This document shows, one piece after another, positions 45,989 through 55,676 of a DNA stretch of 64,000 nt. This stretch comes from Noviherbaspirillum suwonense. GTDB taxonomy: Bacteria > Pseudomonadota > Gammaproteobacteria > Burkholderiales > Burkholderiaceae_D. The stretch is from assembly GCF_900182955.1 (NCBI RefSeq), contig NZ_FXUL01000001.1, forward strand, positions 124,001 to 188,000, read 5' to 3'. The notes beneath the pieces were generated by a model, which made no database searches, was not told the DNA's origin, and was given only the letters and a program-made list of their open reading frames with translations. The position numbers were made by a program, and so were the translations under genes. Position 1 is the stretch's first letter; each line of letters starts with the position of its first letter.

Positions 45989-47167
45989 CTATTGTTCCGC
46001 GGCTGACGCCGAACCCCACCCCTCGATATTCATCACATACCGGGTCGACCTTCCGGCCCCATCCTGCCGCAGCAGCCCGGCATGCGCCAGTTCGATCAGG
46101 TCGCGCGATGACGTGGCGCGCGAGGCGCCGGTCAGGTGCTCGTATTTCCGCGTGCTCATGCCGCCTTCGTAGCCGTCCGGCCCCGCGTCCAGAAGCGCAT
46201 TGATCGCCTTGCGCTGGCGCGGCGTCAGTTCCCTGTCGCGATGGCTGTACCAGAACCGGGCTTTCTCCAGCGATGCATCCATCACCGCCGACGCCGCTTC
46301 GCAGGCAGCGCGGACCTGGGCGATGAACCAGGCAGTCCAGCCGGTCACATCCAGTGGGCCGTGCTGGGCGCGTTCGAGTTCGCCGTAGTAGTCGGCGCGC
46401 TTTTCCAGCAGGCGCTGCGAGATGCGTATCAGCCGGCTGGCTTCGCCGCTGTCGCGCGCCAGCGCCAGGTCGATCAGCACGCGGCCGACCCGGCCGTTGC
46501 CGTCCTCGAATGGGTGCACGGTTTCCAGCCACAGGTGGGCGAGGGCGGCGCGGGCCAGGTTGTCGGGGCCGTCCGGCTGGTTGAACCAGGCGATCAGCCT
46601 GTCCATCTCGGCGGGTACCTGCATCGACGGCGGCGCCTCGTAGTGGACTGTCTCGCGGCCCGGCCTGCCGCTGACGATCTGCATCGGTTCCGCATGGTCG
46701 CGGTAGGCGCCGGTCCGTATCCGGCTCATGCCTGAAAAACCGGTAGGAAACAGCGCAGCCTGCCAGGCCTGCAGCCGCTCGTGGCTCAGCGGAGCGGCAG
46801 CGTTCTCAAGCGCGTCGTCCATGGTGTCCAGCAGACCGTCGACATGCCGGAGCGCTGCCGGACCGCCATTGCCGGCAATGCCCAGCCTGCGGGCAACCGA
46901 TGAGCGCACCGCCAGCAGGTCCAGCCGCTCACCCTCGATGGCGGCGGTGGAGGCCGCTTCCTGCGTCCAGGCCTCTGCCGCCAGTTCCCGGCGCTGCAGC
47001 AGCCCGAGCGCGGCGAGCTTTCCTTCAACTACGCCCTGGGCGCGCCGGGCAAGCGCCGATTCGGCCGCGATGCGGTCTCGGTCGTAGTACATGTTCGGCC
47101 AGCCGGGCTGCTGCCAGATCGGGTTCTTGAGAGACACGATGGCGGAAACGGTGAGTGAATGAGGCAA
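45989..47167 (-). CDS. Fic family protein (class II, with C-terminal winged-helix domain)
   Basis: Up to 392 residues. An N-terminal DUF4172-like part (WQQPGWPNMYYD) contains the self-inhibitory motif T74-AAI-E78-G79 of class II Fic proteins. The Fic domain has the full catalytic motif HPFEDGNGRVGR (about 216-227), so AMP transfer is expected. The C-terminus (about 310-390) looks like a winged helix (YEHLTGASRATSSRDLIELAHAGLL). The start is uncertain: TTG at 47167 or GTG at 47134; neither has a good ribosome site. A palindromic operator lies directly upstream. The target is unknown. Confidence 0.85.
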   Translation of the reverse strand: MPHSLTVSAIVSLKNPIWQQPGWPNMYYDRDRIAAESALARRAQGVVEGKLAALGLLQRRELAAEAWTQEAASTAAIEGERLDLLAVRSSVARRLGIAGNGGPAALRHVDGLLDTMDDALENAAAPLSHERLQAWQAALFPTGFSGMSRIRTGAYRDHAEPMQIVSGRPGRETVHYEAPPSMQVPAEMDRLIAWFNQPDGPDNLARAALAHLWLETVHPFEDGNGRVGRVLIDLALARDSGEASRLIRISQRLLEKRADYYGELERAQHGPLDVTGWTAWFIAQVRAACEAASAVMDASLEKARFWYSHRDRELTPRQRKAINALLDAGPDGYEGGMSTRKYEHLTGASRATSSRDLIELAHAGLLRQDGAGRSTRYVMNIEGWGSASAAEQ

Positions 47168-47178
47168 TCATAGCAAAT

Positions 47179-47223
47179 AATCGACTCATCCGATGAGTCG
47201 ATTAACTCCCTGAATCGACTCAC
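47179..47223 (-). promoter_or_regulatory. Palindromic operator plus third half-site upstream of fic
   Basis: A perfect 11-bp inverted repeat AATCGACTCAT-CCG-ATGAGTCGATT spans 47179-47203, and a third copy AATCGACTCA lies at 47213-47222. It occupies the gap between fic and the POT gene, where fic's promoter should be. The winged-helix tail of the Fic protein is a plausible ligand. Confidence 0.7.
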
Positions 47224-47237
47224 GCCGGCAACCGGAA

Positions 47238-48620
47238 TCACACCCCGCGCACCGTGTGCCGCAAGCTTCTCGCCAGCAGCAACAGCATGCCCGTCGCCGC
47301 CAGCGAGAGCGCGATCATGATGCCGAAGAAGTTTTCCGGCCCCAGTTTCTGGTAGTAGCTGCCGAGGTAGCCCGCCAGGTAATTGCCGAAGAAGCTGGCC
47401 AGCAGCCAGACGCCCATCATCATCGAGACGATCCTTGCCGGCGCCATCTTCGTCACGAAAGACAGGCCGACCGGCGACAGGTAGATCTCGCCGACGGTGA
47501 AGAAAAACACGCAGGCGAACAGCCAGAGCCAGTGCAGTTTCTGGCCAGCCGGCAGGCCGTGGAGCAGGAAAAGCAGCAGCCCGAAACCGGCGCCCATGAT
47601 GACGCAGCCCAGGCCCATCTTCGTGATGCTCGCGGGTTCCGCGCCGCGCGCGGACTGCCATCGCCAGTAGCGGTTCAGGAAGGGCGTCAGCACGAAAATC
47701 AGCAGCGGGTTGAATGACTGGAACCAGCTCGACGGCATGGTCCATCCGAAAACACGCCAGTCGGCCTGCCGGTCCGCCAGCAGCTGCAGCGTATTGCCCT
47801 GCTGTTCGTAGATGCCCCAGAACAGCACGGTGACGGCGCATACCGTCATCAGCGCAATGAGCCGCTTCCATTCATCCCGACTCAGCGGTTCGCGGCTGCG
47901 CGGCGCGGCATTGGCGGCGTTCATCGTCGCGCGCAATTCCGGGCCGAGATGTTTCTGGCCCAGATGGAATACCGCGATCGCGACGATCATGCCGACGCCT
48001 GCGGCGCCGAAACCGTAGTGCCAGCCGATTTTCTGCCCGAGCGTTCCGCACACCAGCGGCGCGAGAAAGGCGCCGAGATTCACGCCCATGTAGAAGATCA
48101 TGTAGGCGCGGTCCCGCCGCGGATCGGCTGGCGCGTACAGGCCGCCGACCTGCGTCGAGATATTCGGCTTGAAGAAACCGTTGCCGACGATCAGGAACAG
48201 CAGCGCCAGCAGGAACAGGCGTTCGCTCGCCATCAGGAAATGGCCGATGCCCATCAGCAGGGCGCCCCAGTAGACCGAACGTTTCTGGCCGAGGTACTGG
48301 TCCGCGATCAGCCCGCCGAATACCGGGGTCAGATACACCAGGCCGGTATAAAGCCCGTAGATCTGGCTGGACAGCGCCTGGTTCGTCAATGGGCCGAACA
48401 CCGATTCGATGCCGGCGCGCAGCAGCGGGAAGCCAACCACCTCCTTGCCCTTTTCGATCTCGGCGAACAGGTAGCCGGTCATGTACAGCACCAGCAGCGA
48501 ACGCATGCCGTAGTAGGAAAACCGCTCCCACATCTCGGTGAAGAACAGCACGAACAGCCCCCTGGGGTGGCCCAGGATATCGTTGCCTGGTGCGACTGGA
48601 ATGCTGCCGGGATGGGTCAC
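47238..48620 (-). CDS. POT family peptide MFS transporter
   Basis: A 460-residue proton-coupled di/tripeptide transporter (Dtp/DtpT type). The PTR2 signature region FFTEMWERFSYYGMRSLLVLYM is split over TM1, GGLIADQYLGQKR follows, and FFKPNISTQVGGLYAP is in TM5. About 12 membrane segments are visible. I chose the GTG at 48618-48620, which has AAGGAGA 4 bases upstream; the frame remains open much further upstream without homology. Confidence 0.9.
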   Translation of the reverse strand: MTHPGSIPVAPGNDILGHPRGLFVLFFTEMWERFSYYGMRSLLVLYMTGYLFAEIEKGKEVVGFPLLRAGIESVFGPLTNQALSSQIYGLYTGLVYLTPVFGGLIADQYLGQKRSVYWGALLMGIGHFLMASERLFLLALLFLIVGNGFFKPNISTQVGGLYAPADPRRDRAYMIFYMGVNLGAFLAPLVCGTLGQKIGWHYGFGAAGVGMIVAIAVFHLGQKHLGPELRATMNAANAAPRSREPLSRDEWKRLIALMTVCAVTVLFWGIYEQQGNTLQLLADRQADWRVFGWTMPSSWFQSFNPLLIFVLTPFLNRYWRWQSARGAEPASITKMGLGCVIMGAGFGLLLFLLHGLPAGQKLHWLWLFACVFFFTVGEIYLSPVGLSFVTKMAPARIVSMMMGVWLLASFFGNYLAGYLGSYYQKLGPENFFGIMIALSLAATGMLLLLARSLRHTVRGV

Positions 48621-48800
48621 GCGGTCTCCTTGAGGTTGGCAGTAAGCGCCTGGGGAAATCCAGCGCCTGTGCGGGCCGCTGGACGTCACCGGAACGGCAT
48701 CGCCGGCGAAAGATGATAGGCGCATGGCCGCCGGGCGCAAGCGCTGTTCCAGCGCGCCATTAATAGAGTGGCATCGCCGCCCCGAACGTCGCCGGCCCAA

Positions 48801-48835
48801 TAAAAAAAGCCGCATGCTGTTCAGGCATGCGGCTT
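48801..48835 (-). terminator. Rho-independent terminator of the RND efflux operon
   Basis: On the minus strand an 11-bp perfect stem AAGCCGCATGC/GCATGCGGCTT with a 7-base loop is followed by seven T residues. It lies 23 bp after the stop of the outer-membrane factor gene, in the right orientation to end the efflux operon. Confidence 0.93.
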
Positions 48836-48857
48836 CCTCGCGTCGAATGCAAGATGC

Positions 48858-50270
48858 CTACTCGACCTTCAGGCCGCCTCCCAACGTCCGGTAGACGTCG
48901 ACCGCGTTGGTCAGACGCAGCAGCCTGGTCTGCACCAGGCTCTGCTCCGCGGTGAACAGCTCGCGCTGCGCGTCCAGCACGTCCAGCGAACTGGCCACGC
49001 CGGCGCGGAAACGCTGGTCGGCCAGGCTCAGGCGGTCGGCCTGGGCTTCGCGCACCAGGCGCTGTGCCTCGACCTGCTCATCCAGCGTGCCTCGGGCCAC
49101 CAGCGTGTCGGCGGCTTCGCGGAATGCGGTCTGTATCGTCCGCTCGTAGTCGGTGACGGCGAGGTCGCGGCGCACCAGCGCAAGGTCGAGGTTGCCGCGG
49201 TTGCGGCCGGCGTCAAAGATCGGCAATGCGATCTGCGGCGTGAACGACCATGACATCGACCCGGCGTCGAACAGCCCGGACAGCGCGGTGCTGGCGGTGC
49301 CCAGCGCAGCGGTCAGCGAGATGCGCGGGAAAAAGGCCGCGCGGGCTGCGCCGATATTGGCATTGGCCGCCACCAGCCGCGACTCAGCGGCGCGGATGTC
49401 GGGCCGGTTGGTCAGCAGGTCCGACGGCAGCCCGGCCGGGATCGCGGTGACCACGTTCTGCGACGACAGGTCGCCGCCTTCCGGCAGGTCGCCCAGCGGC
49501 CGGCCGGCCAGCAGCGTCAGCGCATTGCGCGCCTGCGCCTGCTGCCGCTGCAGCTGCAGCACCGAGACCCGGGCCGACTGCACCAGGGTTTCATTGAGCC
49601 GCAGGTCCAGCGCCGACGAGGCGCCCACATCGAAACGCTGCTTGGCCAGCTTGTAGCCCTGCTCGCGGCCTTCCAGCGTGCGGCGCGCCAGCACCAGCTG
49701 TTCGCCGGCGCCGAGCTCGGACAGGTAGGCCTTGGCGGTTTCCGCGACCAGGCTGATCTGCGCGGCGCGCTGCGCTTCCTCGGTCGCCAGGTAGGCGGCG
49801 AGCGCGGCTTCGTTCAGGCTGCGCACCCGGCCGAAGAAATCGAGCTCGAATGCGGACAGGTTGAGGCCGACCTGGTAGACATTCGCCAGCAGCGGCCGGC
49901 CGGTGGCCGAGACGCCGCCCGGCGTGCGGCTGCGGCTGCCGCTGGCGCCGGCGCTTACATTGGGCAGCAGGTCGGCCGACTGGATGTTGTACTGCGCGCG
50001 GGCTTCCTCGATGCGCAGCGCGGCGGTGCGCAGGTCGCGGTTGTTGTCCAGCGCGCTGGCGATCAGCGCCTGCAGGCGGGCGTCCGGGAAGAACTCGCGC
50101 CAGCCGATGTCGACCGCGGCGCGGTTGGCGCCGGTGGACGGGGACGCATGCGGCGGGAATTCCGCCGCCACCGGGGCGGCGGGGCGCACCAGTTCAGGCG
50201 TCAGCGAGCAGCCGGCGATCATCGCCGCCGCGGCTGCCGCCAGCAGCAGGCGGGCAGGGGTTGTCATCAT
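48858..50270 (-). CDS. oprM: RND efflux outer-membrane factor (OprM/NodT family lipoprotein)
   Basis: A 470-residue TolC-type channel. The signal peptide ends at a lipobox (MIAGCSLTPELVRP). The two OEP repeats contain NRDLRTAALRIEEARAQYNI and ADTLVARGTLDEQ-type coiled coils. It is third of the operon; its ATG overlaps the end of the pump gene by 4 bases, so translation is coupled. The terminator follows. Confidence 0.92.
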   Translation of the reverse strand: MMTTPARLLLAAAAAAMIAGCSLTPELVRPAAPVAAEFPPHASPSTGANRAAVDIGWREFFPDARLQALIASALDNNRDLRTAALRIEEARAQYNIQSADLLPNVSAGASGSRSRTPGGVSATGRPLLANVYQVGLNLSAFELDFFGRVRSLNEAALAAYLATEEAQRAAQISLVAETAKAYLSELGAGEQLVLARRTLEGREQGYKLAKQRFDVGASSALDLRLNETLVQSARVSVLQLQRQQAQARNALTLLAGRPLGDLPEGGDLSSQNVVTAIPAGLPSDLLTNRPDIRAAESRLVAANANIGAARAAFFPRISLTAALGTASTALSGLFDAGSMSWSFTPQIALPIFDAGRNRGNLDLALVRRDLAVTDYERTIQTAFREAADTLVARGTLDEQVEAQRLVREAQADRLSLADQRFRAGVASSLDVLDAQRELFTAEQSLVQTRLLRLTNAVDVYRTLGGGLKVE

Positions 50271-53200
50271 ATTTGTTCCTCTTCAGGATGAAGGCGGTGG
50301 GACGCGTACATCTTGCGCTGGCGCTCGCTGCCCTTGAACAGCTTGCGCACCACCACGAAGAATATCGGCACCAGGAAAACGGCCAGCACGGTCGCGGTGA
50401 TCATGCCGCCCATCACGCCGGTGCCGATGGCGCGCTGGCTTGCCGAGCCGGCGCCGGTGGCCACGACCAGCGGCAGCACGCCGAGGATGAAGGCCAGCGA
50501 GGTCATGATGATGGGGCGGAAGCGCAGGTGCACCGCTTCCAGCGTGGCGTCGATCAGGTTCATGCCCTCGGCCTGCAGGTCCTTCGCGAACTCGATGATC
50601 AGGATCGCGTTCTTGGCCGACAGGCCGATGATGGCGATCAGGCCGACCTTGAAGTAGACGTCGTTGGGCAGTTCGCGCATGGTCGCGCCGAGCAGCGCGC
50701 CGAGCAGGCCCAGCGGCACCACCAGGATCACGGCCAGCGGGATCGTCGTGCTTTCATACAGCGCCGCCAGCACCAGGAACACCGCCAGCAGCGACAGCGC
50801 GAACAGCGCCGGCGCCTGCGAGCCGGAGGTCTTTTCCTCCAGCGACTGGCCGGTCCATTCGTAGCCGAAGCCGGCCGGCAGCTGGCCCGCCAGTTTTTCC
50901 ATCTCGGTCAGCGCCTCGCCGGTGCTGCGACCCGGCGCGGCATTGCCGGAGATTTTCATCGCCGGGTAGCCGTTGTAGCGGGTCAGCTGCACCGGCCCGG
51001 TGGTCCAGGCGGTGCTGGAGAAGGACGAGAACGGCACCATGTCGCCGGCGGCGTTGCGCGCATACAGCCTGCCGATGTCTTCCGGCTGCAGCCTGTCCTC
51101 GGCGTCGGCCTGGACGATCACCCGCTGCAGGCGGCCGGCGTTCGGGAAGTCGTTGATGTACGACGAGCCGAAGGCGGTCGACAGCGTGGCGTTGATGTCG
51201 GCGAATGCGACGCCCAGCGCATTGGCCTTGTCGCGGTCGACATTGAGCTGCAGCTGCGGCGTGTCTTCCAGTCCTTCCGGACGCACGCCGGCCAGCACCG
51301 GGCTCTTGCCCGCCATGCCCAGCAGCTGGTTGCGCGCGGCCAGCAGCGCGTCGTGGCCGAGGCCGGCGCGGTCCTGCAGCCGGAAGGTGAAGCCGGTTGC
51401 ATTGCCCAGCTCGGGGATGGGCGGCGGGTTGACCGGGAAGATGATCGCGTCCTTGATCTGCGACAGCGCGCCGAACGCGCGGCCGACGATGGAGGTTACC
51501 GACTGGTCGGCGTCCTTGCGCTCGTCCCACGGGATGAAGGGCGTGAATGCCAGGCCGGCATTCTGGCCGCTGCCCGAGAAGCTGAAGCCGCGCACCGCGA
51601 CGATGTGGGCGACATTCTTTTCCTTCATGTAGTACTGCTCGACCTGCTGGATCACGCCCTCGGTGCGGCTGGCGGACGCGCCCGGCGGCAGCTGGATGTT
51701 GGTCACCGCATAGCCCTGGTCTTCGGCCGGCAGGAAGGACGTCGGCAGGCGCGCATACAGCAGGCCGACGCACACCAGGATCAGGCCATATACCAGCATG
51801 TAGCGGCCGGCCGTGCGCAGCATGCGGGCGACGAAGCCCTGGTAGCTGGTCGCGGTGCGGCTGAAGCCGCGGTTGAACCAGCCGAAGAAGCCGCGCTTCT
51901 CGACGTGGTGGCCCTTTTCCACCGGCTTCAGGATGGTCGCGCACAGCGCCGGCGTCAGCGTCAGCGCCAGCAGCGCCGAGAACATCATCGACGACACCAT
52001 CGACACCGTGAACTGGCGGTAGATCGCGCCGACCGCGCCGCCGAAGAAGGCCATAGGGATGAACACCGCCACCAGCACCAGCGTGATGCCGATGATGGCG
52101 CCGGTGATCTGGCCCATGGCCTTGCGGGTCGCGTCGCGCGGCGACAGGCCTTCCTCGCTCATGATGCGTTCGACGTTCTCCACCACCACGATGGCGTCGT
52201 CGACCAGGATGCCGATTGCCAGCACCATGCCGAACATGGTCAGCACGTTGATCGAGTAGCCGAAGGCGGCCATGGTGGCGAACGTGCCCAGCAGCGCCAC
52301 CGGCACCACGATGGTGGGAATGAGCGTGTAGCGGAAGTTCTGCAGGAACAGGTACATCACCAGGAAGACGAGGATGATGGCCTCGACCAGCGTCTTGACC
52401 ACTTCCTCGATCGAGATCTTGACGAACTGCGAGGTGTCGTAGGGGATTTCATACTTCACGCCCTGCGGGAAGAACTTCGACAGCTCGGCCATCTTGGCCT
52501 TCACCAGCTCGGCGGTCTGCAGCGCGTTCGCGGTCGGCGACAGCTGCACGCCGATGGCCGCGGTGGGCTTGCCGTCCAGCCGGGCGGCGGTCGCATAGGC
52601 CTGGCCGCCGATCTCGATGCGGGCGACGTCGGACAGGCGCACGGTCGAGCCGTCCGGATTGGCGCGCAGCACGATCTGGCCGAACTGCTCGGCCGACGTC
52701 AGCTGGCCGCTGACGACGACCTGGGCCGAGATCTGCTGGTTGCCCGGGCTGGGCAGGTCGCCCAGCGTGCCGGACGCGACCTGCGCATTCTGGTTGCGGA
52801 TCGCGGTCGAGACGTCGGCGGTGCTGAGCTTGAAGCCGACCAGCTTGGCCGGGTCGATCCAGATCCGCATCGCGCGCTCGGTGCCGAACAGCTGCGCCTG
52901 GCCCACGCCCGGCACGCGCCGGATTTCATTGAGCACGTTGCGCGACAGGTAGTCGCCCAGCGCCACCGGGTCGAGCCGGCCGTCGGTCGACGACAGCGTG
53001 GTGAAGAGCAGGAAGTTGGCGCGCGACTTGGTGACCTGCACGCCCTGCTGCCGCACCGAGTCCGGCAGCCGCGGTTCGACCCGCTTCATGCGGTTCTGCA
53101 CGTCCACCGCCGCCAGGTCCGGGTTGGTGCCGGGCAGGAAGGTGGCGGTGACCGCGGTCGTGCCGTTGGACTGGCTCTGCGACTCGATGTACTGCAGGCC

Positions 53201-53419
53201 GTCGGCGCCATTGAGTTCCTGCTCGATCAGGCTGGTCACGCTGTCGTCGAGGATGGCGGCCGATGCGCCAGGGTAGGTCGCATTGATGACGATGGACGGC
53301 GGCGCGATGGTCGGGTACTGCGAGATCGGCAGCGTGCGCATGCACAGCAGGCCGGCAAGCACGATGAAGAGTGCGATCACCCAGGCGAAGACCGGGCGAT
53401 CGATGAAAAATTTTGCCAT
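50267..53419 (-). CDS. mexB: RND multidrug efflux pump, inner-membrane transporter (AcrB/MexB, HAE1 family)
   Basis: A 1050-residue proton-driven pump. It begins MAKFFIDRPVFAWVIALFIV, as HAE1 pumps do. The proton-relay Asp pair is in GILVDDAIVVVENVERIM in TM4. There are 12 membrane segments and two large periplasmic loops. It lies 12 bp after the adaptor gene and overlaps oprM. Substrates cannot be predicted from sequence; AcrB-type pumps usually export hydrophobic drugs, dyes and detergents. Confidence 0.95.
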   Translation of the reverse strand: MAKFFIDRPVFAWVIALFIVLAGLLCMRTLPISQYPTIAPPSIVINATYPGASAAILDDSVTSLIEQELNGADGLQYIESQSQSNGTTAVTATFLPGTNPDLAAVDVQNRMKRVEPRLPDSVRQQGVQVTKSRANFLLFTTLSSTDGRLDPVALGDYLSRNVLNEIRRVPGVGQAQLFGTERAMRIWIDPAKLVGFKLSTADVSTAIRNQNAQVASGTLGDLPSPGNQQISAQVVVSGQLTSAEQFGQIVLRANPDGSTVRLSDVARIEIGGQAYATAARLDGKPTAAIGVQLSPTANALQTAELVKAKMAELSKFFPQGVKYEIPYDTSQFVKISIEEVVKTLVEAIILVFLVMYLFLQNFRYTLIPTIVVPVALLGTFATMAAFGYSINVLTMFGMVLAIGILVDDAIVVVENVERIMSEEGLSPRDATRKAMGQITGAIIGITLVLVAVFIPMAFFGGAVGAIYRQFTVSMVSSMMFSALLALTLTPALCATILKPVEKGHHVEKRGFFGWFNRGFSRTATSYQGFVARMLRTAGRYMLVYGLILVCVGLLYARLPTSFLPAEDQGYAVTNIQLPPGASASRTEGVIQQVEQYYMKEKNVAHIVAVRGFSFSGSGQNAGLAFTPFIPWDERKDADQSVTSIVGRAFGALSQIKDAIIFPVNPPPIPELGNATGFTFRLQDRAGLGHDALLAARNQLLGMAGKSPVLAGVRPEGLEDTPQLQLNVDRDKANALGVAFADINATLSTAFGSSYINDFPNAGRLQRVIVQADAEDRLQPEDIGRLYARNAAGDMVPFSSFSSTAWTTGPVQLTRYNGYPAMKISGNAAPGRSTGEALTEMEKLAGQLPAGFGYEWTGQSLEEKTSGSQAPALFALSLLAVFLVLAALYESTTIPLAVILVVPLGLLGALLGATMRELPNDVYFKVGLIAIIGLSAKNAILIIEFAKDLQAEGMNLIDATLEAVHLRFRPIIMTSLAFILGVLPLVVATGAGSASQRAIGTGVMGGMITATVLAVFLVPIFFVVVRKLFKGSERQRKMYASHRLHPEEEQI

Positions 53420-53431
53420 GGTGCGGCTTCC

Positions 53432-54643
53432 TTATTTCGTATTGGCAGGCGGAGCTGCCGCTGCTGCCGCGGCAACCGGCGTCGCCGCATTGCCGGCGGC
53501 GGGCTTCCACGGCACCGGCTTGACCGGCGCGCCGGGCTGGACTTTCTGCAGGCCTTCGACGATGACGACGTCGCCCTGCTTCAGGCCGTCGGTGACGATC
53601 CACTTGTCGCCCTGGGCGCTGCCGGTCTTGATCGGACGCGGCGCGACCTTGCCGTCCGCGCCGACCGTCATTACCGACGCGCCATTGTTATCGCGCTGCA
53701 CCGCCTGCTGCGGCACCGTGATGGCCGACTCGTTGACCGCCTGCTCCAGCCGCGCCCGCACGTACATGCCGGGCAGCAGGAAGCGGTCGGGATTGGGGAA
53801 TTCGGCGCGCAGCGTGACCGCGCCCGAACTCTGGTCCACCGCCAGGTCGGAGAACAGCAGCTTGCCGGTCTGCGGATAGGGCGTGCCGTCCTCGGTCACC
53901 AGCGAGACGCTGGCCTGGTCGCGGCCCACGGTCTTGAGCTTGCCGGCGGACATGGCCTGGCGCAGCTTCAGCAGTTCGCTGGACGACTGGGTCAGGTTGA
54001 CGTAGATCGGGTCGAGCTGCTGGATGGTGGCCATCGGCGTGGCTTCGCCCTGGCCGACCAGCGCGCCCTCGGTCACCTGGGCGCGGCCGATGCGGCCCGA
54101 GATCGGCGCGGTCACGGTCGCGTAGCCGAGGTTGAGGCTGGCCGTCTGCTGGCTGGCGCGGGCGGCTTCGAGGTCGGCCTGGGCCTGCTTCTGCGCAGCC
54201 AGCGCGTCGTCGTATTCCTGGCGGCTGATCGCGTTGGTCTGCACCAGCGGACGGTAGCGGTTGACCTTCAGCGTGGCCTGCGCCAGGTTGGCCTCGGCGC
54301 GCGAGCGCGCAGCCTGGACGTTGGAAAGCGCCGCCTGCAGCGACGCCGGGTCGATGCGGAACAGCACGGTGCCGGCCTTCACGTCGCTGCCCTCGGTAAA
54401 CAGCCGCTTCTGCACGATGCCCGGCACGCGTGCCCGGACCTGCGCGGTGCGGGTGGCTTCAAGCCGGCCTGGCAATTCGTTGGTGATGGCCACGCGCTCC
54501 GGCGCCACGGTGACTACCGAGACCTCGGGCGGCGGCATGGCGGCAGGCTTGGCCTGGGCGTCGGGTTTCTTGTCGCCGCATGCGCCCAGCGCCAGCAGCG
54601 CAAGGGTGGCGGCTGCCAAGGAAGAGGTTCGGAAGACTGTCAT
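53432..54643 (-). CDS. mexA: RND efflux periplasmic adaptor (AcrA/MexA family)
   Basis: A 403-residue lipoprotein adaptor. The signal peptide leads to LALGACGDKK (lipobox). The lipoyl halves (VSVVTVAPERVAI... and LNLGYATVTAPISGRIGRAQ) flank an alpha-helical hairpin of about 100 residues. I chose the ATG at 54641-54643; a longer frame adds 12 residues. It is the first gene of the operon, with the AcrR-like operator upstream. Confidence 0.93.
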   Translation of the reverse strand: MTVFRTSSLAAATLALLALGACGDKKPDAQAKPAAMPPPEVSVVTVAPERVAITNELPGRLEATRTAQVRARVPGIVQKRLFTEGSDVKAGTVLFRIDPASLQAALSNVQAARSRAEANLAQATLKVNRYRPLVQTNAISRQEYDDALAAQKQAQADLEAARASQQTASLNLGYATVTAPISGRIGRAQVTEGALVGQGEATPMATIQQLDPIYVNLTQSSSELLKLRQAMSAGKLKTVGRDQASVSLVTEDGTPYPQTGKLLFSDLAVDQSSGAVTLRAEFPNPDRFLLPGMYVRARLEQAVNESAITVPQQAVQRDNNGASVMTVGADGKVAPRPIKTGSAQGDKWIVTDGLKQGDVVIVEGLQKVQPGAPVKPVPWKPAAGNAATPVAAAAAAAPPANTK

Positions 54644-54787
54644 GAATATCTCGCACAAAAAAGAACCGTGGTGGCGCACGGCGGGTTGGCCTGGAACAAG
54701 GGTGTAAACGAAAGACGGAGCGACGGGCGCTCGCGCCGTCTGAGTGATGAAAACGGGCGAGGCCGGCGGGAAAGTTTGGTATTATAT

Positions 54788-54805
54788 ATACATTCATGAA
54801 TGTAT
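54788..54805 (-). promoter_or_regulatory. AcrR/TtgR-like operator overlapping the efflux promoter
   Basis: An 18-bp perfect palindrome ATACATTCATGAATGTAT in the 221-bp divergent gap between mexA and tetR. It closely resembles the acrAB operator of E. coli (TACATACATTTG/TGAATGTATGTA halves). A TATAAT -10 element for mexA lies on the minus strand at 54781-54786, so the palindrome would cover the spacer between -35 and -10. Confidence 0.85.
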
Positions 54806-54864
54806 GTTTAAGTCGCCTGATAACTATTTGCCGTTCCGGCAAGGGGGCAGGTGACCGGGATTGT

Positions 54865-55518
54865 ATGGCCAGATCAACCAAGGAAGAAGCGCTCGAAACC
54901 CGCAACCGCATCCTCGATGCGGCCGAGGATGTATTCCATGCGAACGGCGTTTCGCGCACGTCGCTTGCCGATGTCGCGGAAGCCGCCGGCGTCAGCCGCG
55001 GCGCCATCTACTGGCACTTCAAGAACAAGAGCGACCTGTTCGACGCAATGTGCGAACGGGTCAGGCTGCCGATGGAGGACATGGCCGCCGCCGGCAAGGA
55101 CGCGCGCGAGGCCGACCCGCTGGCGCAGCTGCGCAAGACCATCCTGTTCGTGCTCAGCGAAGTCCGGCACAACCCGCATTCGCGCAAGGTGCTGGGCATC
55201 GTCTTCCACAAATGCGAGTTCGTCGAGGCGGCGGGGCCGATCATCGAGCGACAGCAGGATGTGTTCCTGCGCGGCCGCGCCGACCTGCAAACCATCCTCT
55301 GCAACGCGGTCAGGCGCGACCAGCTGCCGGCCGACCTCGACACCGCGCTTGCCAGCATCATGCTGCAGGCCCAGATCGACGGCTTGATCAATATCTCTCT
55401 TTTCACGCCCGACAGCGCCGACTTCGACGCCCATGCCGGCCGCATGGTCGACGCCGCGATCGAGATGCTGCGCTGCGCGCCGTCGCTGCGCATGCCGCAG
55501 GCCGCCGCGCACGGCTGA
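54865..55518 (+). CDS. TetR family repressor of the efflux operon (AcrR/TtgR-like)
   Basis: A 217-residue regulator. N-terminal HTH: RILDAAEDVFHANGVSRTSL and DVAEAAGVSRGAIYWHFKNK. The C-terminal domain is of the AcrR type (EVRHNPHSRKVLGIVFHKCEF). It is divergent from mexA and shares the palindromic operator. It should repress the pump and itself and be released by pump substrates. The ATG at 54865 begins the conserved MARSTKEEALETRNRIL. Confidence 0.93.
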   Translation: MARSTKEEALETRNRILDAAEDVFHANGVSRTSLADVAEAAGVSRGAIYWHFKNKSDLFDAMCERVRLPMEDMAAAGKDAREADPLAQLRKTILFVLSEVRHNPHSRKVLGIVFHKCEFVEAAGPIIERQQDVFLRGRADLQTILCNAVRRDQLPADLDTALASIMLQAQIDGLINISLFTPDSADFDAHAGRMVDAAIEMLRCAPSLRMPQAAAHG

Positions 55519-55676
55519 AGGCGGGGCGGCCCGCCGCCCGGCCGATCGCCTGTGATCCATGTCTTCCCGTCATCGCATGCCCATGGCCCAGAGCCGGATT
55601 GAACGATAATGTCAGCCGGTTTCCGCGTGCCGGATGGCGGCGGAACCGGTCCATAACAATCCTGACGGAGATATGC

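Noticed and set aside
50261..54799. 1512-codon open frame on the plus strand
   Set aside because: Antisense to the RND efflux genes mexA and mexB; His/Arg-rich translation without recognisable domains.
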